From Symbiodinium kawagutii (Eukaryota > Sar > Dinophyceae > Suessiales > Symbiodiniaceae), in the NCBI GenBank assembly GCA_009767595.1, contig VSDK01004699.1, positions 80,605-144,604 on the forward strand: DNA of 64,000 nucleotides, read 5' to 3'. The translations under genes and the position numbers were made by a program. Shown here in pieces: positions 1 to 11,699 of this stretch. The notes below the pieces were generated by a model. That model was not told where the DNA came from. It did not search any database and saw only the letters and a program-made list of their open reading frames with translations. Position 1 is the stretch's first letter. Every line of letters begins with the position of its first letter.

Positions 1-1590
1 GCAGGAATGTCATCAAAAAATTGTTGGCGCTGGAATATGCGTACTTTTTGGGATTCTCCCCCCATCGTCGTCAGACAGAAGTCTGCTACAGCCAGGCTGT
101 AGGACGAGATCTAAGAATCGAAAATCAGCTGGTGCAGCATCTTTATGCTGGCACAAGTGCAGCAGCTTTCTGCTGACACAATGGTTGATAAACTGCCACT
201 GCTGTAAAAAAATTAAGGCAAGCAACCTGGCCGGCTTTCCTTGAGAGGTTGGCAACTGGCCAGAAAACTTAATTTGGCACAATTCACCCCCCGCGTCAGA
301 GACAGCAATTCCGAAGTGCAAGTCTTTGGGGATCATCTGCACATATGTGCAGACATGTATCTATACTGTGAAGAAAAATTGCTGTGAGTTGTTACCAATA
401 TTTTGCGCGCATAGTGGTCGTGGGTGATACCACTAGGCATTTGTCCAGAAAAAATATTGTGATTCACAGTTGGTTCATCCAAAAAATCCTCATTGTCAGT
501 TGACTAGTCTGGTTGCCATCCCTTTTTTCCCATCCACTCTGAGTATCCATGAGTATCCATCTGGGCAAATAAGTGACCCCCCAAATCATCCAATATTAAG
601 CATTATGGTAGTAAACAGTCCATAGCTTCAGCCTTCGAAACTCTGACAAATCCCCATCTGTTCATGAGTGGCTGGGGTTGGTTGCCGTGCTGCCCAGCTG
701 TGACTGACCCAGAACCTGTCCGAACTCTGGTGATCGGATCGCATCCCTAGTGACAGGCAGTGGCAGTGGTGAATGATGCTTGGTGATGGTTGCTACGTCA
801 ACAATGGATGGGTCATAGCTATTACTCACGGTCTTCATGTTGGTTTATCATACTGCCTAGTGATGATGGTTGACAGGGAGTAGCAACCACATGAAGCACC
901 ATGCTTGGCATGTGGTGGGTGTATATATGGTGGTGTATGGCATAGGCCTAGACCCTGCATGCTTCAAAAAAAAGGCCTTTTCAGCTGCGACCCATGAAAA
1001 TATAGTCTTTAGCTTCTCTAGGTAGATCAACTTTCAAAGTTTGTCAATGGGCCCGAATTGTGCCACCATCGGAAAACAAGTGGAGCCAACAAGTGGAGAT
1101 GGTTTGCCCCCTACTGGCTCTGAGATGTTCTCAAGTGAACTCCTACCCCAGTGCCATTTGTAGGACATCTGGAACAGTGCGAGTTTTTGCTCGGGCTTTT
1201 GGCACCATCAAGGCATATTCACTGGACGCCTGCCATGCAACGGTTCGCGTGCCCCACTGATGACTTGAACTGGCTGGTGAAGCAACCCCACAACAAAAAA
1301 ACACTTCCTGGACAAGGGCCACACACTCAAAAACCGAGGTGGTCCAATGGCCGATTGATCACATAGACTATGGATTGGATTGGCCGAATTGTAATGGGCG
1401 GACACGAGCTGTGGGCACAAGCAGGGAGTACACCGTTCCCCTGCAGCTACTAGGTCTGTCCAGGTACCCCACGCATCAAAAGAGATAAAGCAACAATGGG
1501 ATGCAATACAGTCCATATACTATAAAAGAATCTATAATACAAGAATTTGAGGGGCTCGATATTTTTCCGTCCCTATAAGTGTATACGCAT
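1..1590. other. Non-coding, no gene seen
   Basis: I see no exon-like GC-rich island with splice signals here. The sequence is AT-rich with scattered TGATGGTT-type words typical of the introns elsewhere in the window. Short open frames on both strands have no coherent codon bias. Confidence 0.5.
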
Positions 1591-1680
1591 CTTCTCCCTG
1601 CTTAATTAAGAATTTGAGGGACCCTCATTTCGGGGACTAAATTCTTAAAAACAATGGTCTAGTTATTGCTGGCACTGCAG

Positions 1681-2232
1681 TTGGTCCCAGAACCAATGGA
1701 TTTTGCACCTGGCAAGCCCTCGGGCATGAAATAAGGCTTAAACAACACAGGCAGGCCTCAGGGTACCTGGGGGGAGTTGAGCCCCCAACCACCAGAAAAT
1801 CAAAAAAAAACTTTTCAGGCTCCGAAAAGTTTTTTTTGATTTTCCACCCTTCAAAAATTAACCAGCCCCAAAAAGCCGTCCCAGGTCCTAGAACCAATGG
1901 ATTTTGCACCTGGCAAGCCTTCGAGCATGAAATAAGGCTTAAACAACACAGGCAAGCCTCAGGGTACCTGAGTGGGAGTTGAGCCCCCAACCACCAGAAA
2001 ATCAAAAACAACTTTTCAGGCTCTGAAAAGTTTTTTTTTGATTTTCCACCCTTCAAAAATTAACCAGCCCCAAAAAGCCGTCCCAGGTCCTAGAACCAAT
2101 GGATTTTGCACCTGGCAAGCCCTCGAGCATGAAATAAGGCTTAAACAACACAGGCAGGCCTCAGGGTACCTGGGGGAGTTGAGCCCCCAACCACCAGAAA
2201 ATCAAAAAAAACTTTTCAGGCTCTCAACACAT
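1681..2232. repeat. Tandem array, about 202-bp unit, 2.7 copies, with internal hairpin
   Basis: The phrase GGATTTTGCACCTGGCAAGC recurs at about 1698, 1899 and 2101, giving a period of 201-202 bp. Each unit also holds the CAGGTACC-type and AGTTGAGCCCCCAACCACC segments and an A/T-rich palindrome. The third unit is cut short inside its palindrome. Similar 22-bp sequences (AATTAAGAATTTGAGGGACC and a variant) lie just outside at about 1604 and 2259, flanking the whole array. Confidence 0.85.
1796..1853. repeat. Near-perfect palindrome in the 202-bp unit
   Basis: An arm reading AAAATC, a run of A, then CTTTTC is followed after a short loop by GAAAAG, a run of T, then GATTTT. The arms would pair into a hairpin of about 20 bp. 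The second unit repeats it near 1998-2048 and the third keeps only the left arm. Confidence 0.75.
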
Positions 2233-3720
2233 GATGTTGCAAAATCCAGCGCTATTTCAATTAAGAATCTGAGGGACCCTGGGCAAACAAATTGGGATTC
2301 TTGTATAGCACATGCACTGTAGGTTGTCATCAGGTTGTTGAAAACAAGTTGAGAGGTCATCTTGGCTCAAGGATGGGTGATGAGCTTGGCGAATTGAAGG
2401 TTGACTGGGAGAAGTCTCAAGGTGGATCATGGAGGCACAAGCATGTGAAGCATGCATGTCCATATCTAAAGATTACATCTGTACATCTATCTTTGTAAGC
2501 GTAGATCTAGCCACCAACCGATCTATCAACTACATCGACCTGGGAGTATTCTATCTCTCACCCTCTGATCTCTCTACCTAAACGTAATTAAGCGTATACA
2601 TATTTACACATCACGACTTCACATGATGATAACATCTCAACAATGCTCCTGTTTACTTTCGCACGCATACAAACATGCAATACCAAAATGTAGATACCTT
2701 ATGTTGATTTCGCTGGATTACCTGGTTGATGGTAAAAAAAACATCCAGGCAACATGGCGTCTGCTTCGCTTTTCTCACACTTTGGTGTCATGGAGCTTGG
2801 CTTCTTGCGCAGCCTGGAGCACAGGAAACATTCCGCAACCAGAGCATCGAAGGAGTTCCAAATCAGTGGTGACATGCAGCTGGAATCCCTGATTACACCA
2901 CTGATTTGGTGGAATTACTGGAGGGTACTCCAGCTGGAATCAGTGGTGATTGCTGGAGGGTACCGCCAAATTGTGACATTTTCTGGCCAACAGCTGCGTT
3001 GCTTGTGCTACTCCCATTCAACAATCCATGCAGGACTCATGAATCCGGGGGATGATCCACTACAAAACTGGTCAGGAAGCAATGGTATACACATACACGC
3101 ATCGCCTCAGGCAAGCTTCTTGATGTTGTAGGCACAAATCTGCCCCTCGATCATGGTATGGTCCTGGCAGTGGTTTCCACATTAGGCAAAGGCATGCCGG
3201 GGATCCATCCGCCGGAATCATGGAAAGCAAAGCAAGGGTTCATGCAATCTTGATTGCTGCTGTTGCAAATGATTTTGGACATTAAAGCATTCAAACAGTG
3301 GTAGTCGGTAATACTTTGGTACCAGTTAACTCGTGTGACATTACAAACAGCTGTGTCAGGCTAGGTTAGTATATGTCTGCAAGAAATAGGGAATGGCTGA
3401 TCATGGTAATAAAGAATCCATGATGAACATAAACAAATAGACGAACCATCTGTGTTCGGATGCTTGTCGGCCCAATTTTGAGGTCGTATCAAATGAACCT
3501 AACGTCAACCTGCTCCCAATTCTGGGCTCCATTCTTCTCTCCAAAAGCTATTCTTGACAGCCCTTGACTATTATTAACAACCATTGGGATCCTGCGGCCA
3601 TAACAGGCCCTTTTCCATGCGGCCAACAACTTGGCATGGGCCCCTTAACTTAAATATCTGCATGACTATGATTATCCCAAGCATGGTTATCCCAAGTCAT
3701 TAATAGCCATCATTAATAGC
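2233..3720. other. Non-coding, one possible spliced-leader fragment
   Basis: Apart from the TTGGCTCAAG match listed separately, I see no credible exon. The open frames at 2623-3131 lack GC3 bias and splice signals. Confidence 0.4.
2362..2371 (+). other. Possible relict dinoflagellate spliced-leader end
   Basis: TTGGCTCAAG equals the last ten bases of the dinoflagellate spliced leader and is followed at once by GATGGGTGATGAG, an open frame starting ATGGGTGATGAGC. No known protein is recognised after it, so a chance 10-mer match is possible. Confidence 0.3.
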
Positions 3721-3726
3721 TGTGAT

Positions 3727-3837
3727 ATGGGTGTTTCTCAAAATAGGGGTCCCCCCAAATCATCCATTATTAATCATTTATAGTTATTAACCAACCATTT
3801 TTTGGGTACCCCTATGGCTTGAGAAACCACCATATGG
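3727..3837. mobile_element. MITE-like TIR element, family 1 copy
   Basis: The left end GGTGTTTCTCAAAATAGGGG and the right end GGGTACCCCTATGGCTTGAG, AAACCACC are inverted complements around an AT-rich core containing CCCAAATCATCCATTATTA. Very similar copies lie near 41986, 55512 and 60471, with degraded ones near 25877, 35639, 47018 and 49888. Confidence 0.7.
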
Positions 3838-3846
3838 CCCCTTAAC

Positions 3847-3992
3847 CCGTGGGTTTCCTCCCGGAAATTCTGGCCATCACAACGGATGCCCTGCAACTCC
3901 ATGCAGCGCTCCTCCATGAAGCGCACCTTGTCCCCCACCTGGACGCTCATGTTGAGTCCGCTGGCAGCGAAGAAGGCTTCCACGCCCTCGCC
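3847..3992 (-). CDS. Coding exon, unrecognised protein
   Basis: On the minus strand an acceptor AACAG is followed by an open frame of 48 codons with high GC3. It contains GLNMSVQVGDKVRFMEERC and then MELQGIRCDGQNFREE, ending at a GTTAAG donor (the same hexamer closes exons at 48536 and 52104). The opposite strand is also open but has poorer codon bias. The start phase does not match the exon at 4190-4227, so an exon may be missing. No family is recognised. Confidence 0.6.
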
Positions 3993-4027
3993 CTGTTCAA
4001 GGCAACGGGGTCAACCTTGGAACGTGA

Positions 4028-4148
4028 TCCTCTGGTAAACTCACCCTGGAAATTTGACCACTACCAATATTTTAAAGGAGACCCTGGGAAATCAATGGAA
4101 ATCAGCTCTAAATGCTTGATTTTTGATTGCCAGGTCAGTTTACGGGTA
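4028..4148. mobile_element. TIR element, family 4, degraded copy
   Basis: CCTCTGGTAAACTCACCCTGG at the left and GCCAGGTCAGTTTACGGG at the right are inverted complements resembling the better copy at 51846-51943. Confidence 0.45.
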
Positions 4149-4189
4149 GCTGATTTGCAATAGAAAGCACCTCTGGATCCCAGGGGTAC

Positions 4190-4227
4190 CTGCAGTATCT
4201 GAACAGGAACCAGATCTTCCAAACTCG
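4190..4227 (-). CDS. Small coding exon, unrecognised
   Basis: The acceptor CACCTACATCTCCCAG precedes twelve codons (RVWKIWFLFRYC) and a GTACCC donor. It starts in phase 0, which matches the phase-0 end of the exon at 5887-5977, supporting membership of the same minus-strand gene. Confidence 0.5.
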
Positions 4228-4428
4228 CTGGGAGATGTAGGTGAGCCTGGAGGTGATTGAACGAAGGCCAGCTGCAAGCATGGGCATTAACGCTTGGATC
4301 ATGCTAGGTATGCTAGGTGTCAGGGGTTGTGAGGGCCCCATGCATGTACGTGATATGCGCGTGTGCGTGGATGCTGGCCTATGGGTAATTCCACCGTGGT
4401 TTTGTACTCAAATTGTCTCCGCATCGAT

Positions 4429-4443
4429 ATATATATATATAGT
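4429..4443. repeat. (AT)n microsatellite
   Basis: A short uninterrupted AT dinucleotide run; a second AT/GATA-rich patch lies at about 5003-5040. Confidence 0.9.
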
Positions 4444-5561
4444 CCTTACAAACGCGAGTGCAGAATTGTATCCATCAACAATCTTGCACCAAGAAAAACG
4501 TATGAGCTATGACCATGCGGGTCAAATTCAACCCAAAAACCCAACCCTGCACTCCGGCGCAGCTGGGCGGTGCATCCTAAGCTGGCCCACGAAATGGGTA
4601 TCCCTAGACTTTTTGAAGAAAAACAAAGAATTTGAGTTCGCCAGGTCATCCCCCATGCCACCGGCATCTCACGTGGCACAAACTCCCTCATTCATCTGCC
4701 ATGTTCATCCAAAAATCTTGCCCAAACTTATCAAACCCCCGAGGGAAAACACGCCGCCGTGAACAGCCCACCGTCCGGCCTCAGTGGTGTCTGCGCGAAT
4801 GAGGCCGTAACCCTTCTGAGCGTTGAACAGGATTACCTGCGAGCGGTTTCTTTTCAGATGGGGCGAGGGGCCTGTGAAGCCGCTGTTGCCAGCATGTCTA
4901 CGTTGCCAGCATGTCTACTATCACTTATGGGCTGTAACGACCGGATTTTCCGGTACAACTGAATTAACTCAAGAGTGTGTGCTTGGTTGCTCTATAAAAA
5001 GATAATATATATATAGATATAGATATATATTAATATATAAATACATCAGAAGGTACTTTGGATACTATCCCTATCGGCCATATCGTTGAGAACCCCTGGT
5101 AGCTTTTTCGCTGCAGATCCATGGATGAGTCCCTTTTGGCCCACCTCCCAGCTACCCATCCCAGCTTTTGCAACTAGATTCGCCAAATTCCCCCAGCACA
5201 ACCAAACTGATCGACCAAACTCGTCCAACTGTTGGGATTTTCATCTACCCATGTCTTTTGGATGGTTGGTAGCTTGACCCATAGCAGATTACATGAATCG
5301 CGAAAATTACCAATCTTACCAAATTCGATATTTATAAGCTCGAAATTGCCCATATAAAACTTGAAATTTCCCACGAAACGAGTCCAACTCTGCAGATGTC
5401 AACCTACAACTGTTGCTTGGTCAACTGCTTCACCCGCACCCGTCCCGTTGCGCTGCGCTGCCCGCCTCTCCGGTGGCTTCTTTGGCCAAGGGCTTGGCAC
5501 CTGAGTGCGGTCCAACGTGGAGATGGGGACAGGGTGACAGTGCAAGGGCTGATGATGTTAG

Positions 5562-5652
5562 GTCTAATGAGATTTAATGAGGTTTGATGAGGTTTAATGA
5601 GGTTTAATGAGGTTTAATGGTCAAATCGGTAGTTAGGTTTGATGAGGTTGAA
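5562..5652. repeat. Degenerate GAGGTTTAAT tandem repeat
   Basis: About eight imperfect copies of a 10-bp GAGGTTTAAT-like word lie in line, ending in GAGGTTGAATG. Confidence 0.7.
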
Positions 5653-5886
5653 TGTGCCCATATGATCATATATGCATTTGTTATTGAAATAAACATGCCG
5701 CTAACAGAATTGAAGAATCGCACACGCATTTAGTAACAGTTCTGAAGAATGATAGCACGCAGGGTCACTGCAATCAGCAACTGCAGTAATCACCACGGTA
5801 TACCCAACTCTCGTCCCAATCACGCTGGTCATCACCATCAACAACCAGCAGCGCCGCGCTGCGCCGTGCTGCGCCGCGCCTGTCAC

Positions 5887-5977
5887 CACGAAGCCGCCAT
5901 CTTGGAATTGGCCGGGCAAGCCATTGCAGGCTTGGCTCAGGACCTTCCTGCTATCGTCGTCCAAGTCACTCACTTGC
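5887..5977 (-). CDS. Coding exon, unrecognised protein
   Basis: After a CCCCACGCAG acceptor there are 30 codons including VSDLDDDSRKVLSQACNGLP and QFQDGGFV, ending at a GTGACA donor. The single leading G completes the TG left over by the upstream exon (8483-8632), and the phase-0 end fits the exon at 4190-4227. Three successive exons therefore read through in one frame. Confidence 0.65.
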
Positions 5978-5989
5978 CTGCGTGGGGAG

Positions 5990-8480
5990 GGTGGTTAGTG
6001 TCTGGGGATGGCTCCCCGTGGTGAAAAACCCGATAAGGTGGGTTATAGTATAGCTGGATAAGTGGATGACTATGATTAGTAACCCTATAAGTGGTTACTA
6101 ACAAAGTGAGTTGTAACATGTTATAACTGGATGACTATGATTAGTAACCACTTCATTAAACTACTGAGGAGCCATGCACATCCAAGCAGGGCCATACGCC
6201 AGGGAAACAAACGAAAGGGTAGGACACCTGAAAGCCGGTCAACATGTCGTGTTTATTGCCAATGGAAGGATTAACATTAGCATTTCCCGGTGTTGCACGT
6301 GCCTACCTCATTCTGCGATTCAAGTTTGACTAGTCCATCTGGTTGTCTTCAATCTTGATGGCTATACGCCCCCACCCCCAACTGCAGTTCCTCTGGCAAA
6401 CCAACCTGGAAGCGAAAAAGCGCCATTGATTCTGGACTTCTTGGGGGCTTTCAACTTCCACTGGGTCGTTTTGAAGGGTAACCATCTGAATCCCATTCAT
6501 TAAATAACCATTAGCATCAGAAATCATTCGCAATCATGGGTAAAGCATTCCCACACCGCTGATCACTCATCATTAACACTTCGAATTAGCACTGTAATCA
6601 GCCATCAGCTGATCATGAATAATGAAACCATCATGCACCAACCAGGTTGTAAGGGCCAGACTTTCTGGAAATCTACGTAAGTGGTATGCCTATTACATCC
6701 TATTACGCCTTCTATATTCTTTATGCAGTACCGATGCCTATCACATTAACCTCTGTATACCATATGGCAACCGAGAAACATACAGCAATATACAATGGCA
6801 TGTTTGAACTGGCCATTTGAAAAGGCCATCATCAACAGTTTTATCACCAGCTATCGAAAAGCCACCAAATGTGTATTAATGAATGACCATTAATAATGGC
6901 TGGTTGGATATTAGATACTTAAGGTTAAGATGGCCAAACGATGGTTCGTTTTGAACCCTTATTAACCATTTATGATTGTTTCAAGTTGATGAGCCATTCT
7001 GAGCAACCAACCGCAACTATCATGAAGAGCAACCAACCACTCATAACCAAGAACAATTGACTAATAGCAAGTAACTATCACTATAATGATCAATACCTAC
7101 ATATTAACCAGCATTAGCTACCACCAATTAATATCAACTACTGTTAGTGCTGGAAATCGCTTCGATGTGTTGTGGATCCACTCCTGCCTTGCGAGAAACA
7201 TGTTGGGGAAATCACATCGACTTGCGTTCAGTTGGGGGAAAAGAAGTGTAGTGATAATTTTCCATGCGAAAAGTATTATCAAATATAGTCATTCCCATGG
7301 CGTTTGTTGATGGCTAGAATCTATAGTTTTAGAAAACCTACACTTCATATTGCTGCGTTCAGTTTGGTGAACCACGATTGCCATGACAATTTTCCACGTG
7401 GACTTATGCAATCAAATTATTGCGTGGCCTTGGTGTTTTGCATGTTGCTGTTTTGAGTCATGTCTAGCGTTCTTGTGAGAAAATCGCTGTGCCATTGGGA
7501 GAAGCTTCACAAATCACACATGTTCACACATGCTGTCCCATGGCTTATCACTCTGCCTGGCGCGGATCAGCGGCAAGAGCATTCAGAGAATTCAGGGAGC
7601 ATGCCTTTTTGAGTCGTTCACTGGTATGGCTACTAAGGGTATAAGTAGGGGCAGTTTAGCTATGGCTAGGTTTTTCTAGGTTCTATTATACGCTACACGA
7701 GGATGTCAATGCTGAAAGTCGCATTGATCGGCTGGATGTATTTTCCATAGCATGTTTTGATCTCGCCCCCCATCTCGCCCCATCTCGCCCCAGATCTCGC
7801 CCTGGATGCCATTCGCGTGCCAGTGTGTTTGGTCAATGAAACCTGCAAAGATGTCCTTTGGGCAAGAGAGCTGTCAATCATTAAGCGTTCCATGGTGTTT
7901 TGCCGACAAAACCTGATCAGATTCCTTGAGTTTTAGTGAGCTACGCGATGCTTTCCCCATAGGCAACTCGATAGTTGAGGTGATTTCTTTTGATGGATGA
8001 CCTATCATGTAACAAGATAGTGCGGCGTTCCATTGGTGAAAAAAGTTGAGGTGACTTTCCGGAACCATTGATGCACGGAGTTCCATGCGGGAAACACATT
8101 CCTACCCAAAGTTGATGCAACTTCCGGCATCGGCAGTAGACTATCATCATTATTGTTTACTTTCACCGGCGTTAACCATTCTGAACCATTCTCAACATCT
8201 ATTAACTATTATTGAACCATGATTAGCCATTCTTAATCAGCCATTATTAGCCATTCGAAATCATAGTGAATCAATTCTTAACCACCACCATCCGATAGCC
8301 ATTACTAGCAACCATTACGAACCATTATTAATCAGCCATTACTAGCCATTATTAGCCACTATTCTGAACCATTATTAATCAGCCATTACTAGCCATTATG
8401 AACCATTATCATCAGCCATTCTGAACCATTATTATCAGCCATTATTAACCATCAACCATTATTATCAGCCACACCCACCC
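5990..8480. other. Intron-like sequence, no gene seen
   Basis: The right half (8160-8470) is packed with CCATTATTAACCATT-type words. A family 4 TIR remnant lies near 6383-6485 and a short ATCTCGCCCC tandem at 7759-7801. No exon signature was found. Confidence 0.5.
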
Positions 8481-8482
8481 AC

Positions 8483-8632
8483 CAAAGCTTCAACTTTCCG
8501 AGCTGCTCCAGGCGTTTCAGCTCTTCCCGGATTGCGGAGCTGGCGCTGTCTGCGCCGTCGGCGTTACCAGGCGTGGTGGAGCCGCGCCGCGGGCACGCCA
8601 AGCGCGAGCCCATGGGCGCCGGCCGAAGTGCA
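8483..8632 (-). CDS. Coding exon, unrecognised protein
   Basis: A 49-codon open stretch with strong GC3 follows acceptor CCTTCCAAG. It includes PMGSRLACPRRGSTTPG, then ADGADSASSAIREELKRLEQ and LGKLKL, ending TG at a GTGGGT donor. The charged IREELKRLEQLGKLK segment could be a short coiled coil. Its phase-2 end joins cleanly to the exon at 5887-5977. Confidence 0.7.
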
Positions 8633-8639
8633 CTTGGAA

Positions 8640-10440
8640 GGCTGGGGTGTTTTTCAACATGTTTTCTTATAATGGTTAGTCATCAATGATGGGTTGTCAT
8701 GTCAGTTATGGTTAGCCATCAATGATGTTCAACCATTTAATCAACCATTTCATGATGGTTAGAAATGTTAAGAGTGGTTGGTTGTTCAACCATTTGATGA
8801 TGGTTAAAGATGGGTAGTCATCAATGATGGTCAGTCATCAATGATGGCTAATGATTAATGATGAAAATGGTGGTTAATGATTAATGATTTCAAGCGTTTG
8901 ATGATGGTGGAAGATGGGTAGTCATCAATGATGGTTAGTCATCAATTCAATGATGGTTTCATGATGGTTAAAAATGGATACTCATCAATGATGGTTGGTG
9001 ATTAATGATGATTAATCATGTTGATCCGACCGAATCCTGGCTAGTGACTAATGATGGCTAGTGATTGATTACCCAGGCATTCACTCATGGTTGATCCGAC
9101 TTAATCTGGCGTTTGTTGATGATTGATAGTTAGCCTAGTTCCCGTGAATGATAATCTAATCTTATGATGGTTAATGATCAATGATGGTCAATCCGACTTA
9201 ATCCTGCTTAGTCGTAGTTAGTCACTGGTTGATAATGGTGGATCCATGCGGCTGATCATTCACAAGCATGCCAAGTGATGGATCATTGACGGTCTAAAAA
9301 CATATAGTCATGACTAAACAAGTCATGATGGTTCATCAACGCTCGTCTGCAGCATCTGCCAAAGATAGCCAAAACATCTATATCATCATCAATGCTGAAT
9401 CATCATCAATGAAAGGGCAAACCGTTGATGACTCATGATTATCAGTCCTATCTTGAATCCTTCAAAGCTATTGGTCACGGCCTGATGACATTTCAATGAC
9501 AAGCTTGTGGGGTAGTCACGTGGCCCCAACTCTCAAATGCCAAAGCTACGTATGTACCCGCACACACACACAAATCTGATACCGCTTTATGAGAAAATTC
9601 TGCCAGCAATCGGATGCGATTGACAAAAGCTATTTATATGCTGGACAATGCTCTTGGTCAATTGCGGTAACGTGTTTCACAGTGATGAGCGATAGTGACG
9701 CCCATAGCCACTGGTTGACATGGTCACAGGTAATTTTTCTGGCTCTCGGCCAAAACCATGGATTGATAATGACTGATGTTTCATGGTCAAGAGGTCGGTG
9801 AACGGGGTCAACTGAATGGTTGACACATCAGATACAGCTTGGTTTTGTCCACAAATGACCTACCCTCAAAACTGTATAGCTGGCGATGGTTGGGGGTGTT
9901 TTGATGGCTGTGCTGCCACTTGTGGATTGATGTTGCGCATTAGACCCATTGGCATTTTCATGCAGCATCTGGTTAGCTGTATGGATGTTTAATTTTCGTT
10001 GGCTACTACAAGTTGGCACACGACTGCTTGATATGATCACCTAGTTACTAGTTGATGAATCGCTGCCTTGCCCTGGCCTCACTATCTGTTCGACAGATCG
10101 GATCAGCTTGGGCCATCAAAACAGACTCCTCTCCTAAGCTGTCTTAGTGCTAGTTCATGAGGATTCCCATTAATTAAACCACTTAGGTTGATAGTCCCAT
10201 GGCAAGAATCAAGCTAGATGGGTACCCCTGGCTCCTGGCCTCGCTCCATCCCAACAGCCTAGCTAGTTTACATGGATCTAACCAGCTAAAATCTCCACCT
10301 TTCACTGGACCCTCCAACATGGAGCCTCCAACCAATACCAACCATGCGTTCAGGTCCAACCAGCTCCAACCATAGGTCCAACCATAGGTCCAGCCAGATC
10401 CAACCAGCTCCAACCAGGTCCAACCAACCGTTCCCAGCTC
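8640..10440. other. Intron with opposite-sense low-complexity ends
   Basis: The left part (8660-9230) is dominated by GGTTAGTCATCAATGATGG words, while the right part (10180-10435) is dominated by CCAACCAGCTCCAACC words, roughly its complement. No exon seen inside. Confidence 0.55.
10222..10250 (+). repeat. Dispersed element fragment (family 5 word)
   Basis: GGTACCCCTGGCTCCTGGCC recurs near 24700 and 51360, marking a dispersed repeat of unknown extent. Confidence 0.5.
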
Positions 10441-10452
10441 CAGTTTTTTCGC

Positions 10453-10561
10453 TCAGCTGGCGCCGGGCTCCGTGCTGGGCCCTTCCGATCCGGGGCTGCC
10501 CGGCTCGGAGCAGGAGCTGCCCGCCAGCCAGGCGTCCAGCGGCATGCGCACCACCTCCTCC
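10453..10561 (-). CDS. GC-rich exon, strand uncertain
   Basis: The minus strand after GCCGCGCAG reads EEVVRMPLDAWLAGSSCSEP and then GSPGSEGPSTEPGAS before a TGA. The plus strand is also open, with a good acceptor TTTTTTCGCTCAG and frame ELPASQASSGMRTTSSLRGH. Both have high GC3. I prefer minus because the neighbouring exons are minus, but the phases do not settle it. Confidence 0.4.
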
Positions 10562-11518
10562 CTGCGCGGCCACACAGGTTGCCCCAGCCATGGGCCCCGA
10601 AACGCTGTGGGAGATCCAAGGGTTGATGGTTTGATGGTGGGTTTGATGATGGTTAATCAATGATGGTTTTTGATGATTTGTGCTGATGAATGATACATAA
10701 TGAAGGTTTATTGTCATTTTATGCTGGCTTTATTGTGGTTGATGATGGTTAATTATGGTTAGTAATGGTTTTATGCTGGCTTTATGGCTCATGGATGGTT
10801 AATATGACTGGTTAATGAATGGTTCATGATGGTACCTGCTAAATGTTAATAATGAATGCTAATTATCACTAATTGATGTGTGTTCGTTGTTTACCATGGT
10901 TTGCGATGGTTCACCAATGGCTACTAGTAGGGTTTGATATCCAACAGCAGCTAACAGTAGTCGAGGTCAATTTGTTCATAAACCACCCAACACACTCTAT
11001 AGGAAGTTATGGATTTCTATGGATTTCTCATCATCAAGGATATGCTAACCCGAATGATGCTTGCAGAGCTATTTCTAACAAGCATCAAGCAAAATGATCG
11101 AGCAGTCATCGGCAAAGATATCGAACAGCAGTGCCCATCCACCATTTCAACATCCCCCAGTGCCGGTAACTGGACGTGCGCCCCCACTGCTCGTAAGTGG
11201 TCATCAACCATGGTTTCTAGGATTTTCTAGGGGTTAGTTCAGCGACCTTGTAGGGCTGAAAACAATGGTTACAACCCCAGCTCCACAAAATGGCTGTGTC
11301 AGTTCACCCGGTGACCTGGCATTTGCATCGACCACTTGAGTTCAAGTGAGGTATGGTTGGCAAGGCCTAGTTCATCCGAACCATCCATCCCATCCATCCA
11401 AGCAGGAGCGGAACCATATCACCAAGCATCATCACTCACTCACTTAGCGGCCAGCCACAGCCAGGCATCATCACTCACCATTGCTTACCATTCCTGGTTG
11501 GTTCACTGATTGACCCAC

Positions 11519-11652
11519 AGCCAGCGCGGCCCCGGCATCGCCTGCTGCGTGGCGATGGGCTCGGCTCCGCGCGCGAAGCCTCGCGCTCAGCCGCGCGGTC
11601 GCTGGGCTCCGCCAGGCCCTGCAGCTCTTCATCGCGCGCACGGCCCAGCTTC
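11519..11652 (-). CDS. Coding exon, Arg/Glu-rich unrecognised protein
   Basis: An acceptor GGCTGCAG is followed by 44 codons beginning KLGRARDEELQGLAEPSDRA and continuing AEREASRAEPSPSPRSRR, with a GTGGGT donor. The composition suggests a disordered, charged region. No domain is recognised. Confidence 0.65.
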
Positions 11653-11699
11653 CTGCAGCCAGGAGGCAGCCGTTGAACTCAGCAGCTGGGTACACGAAT

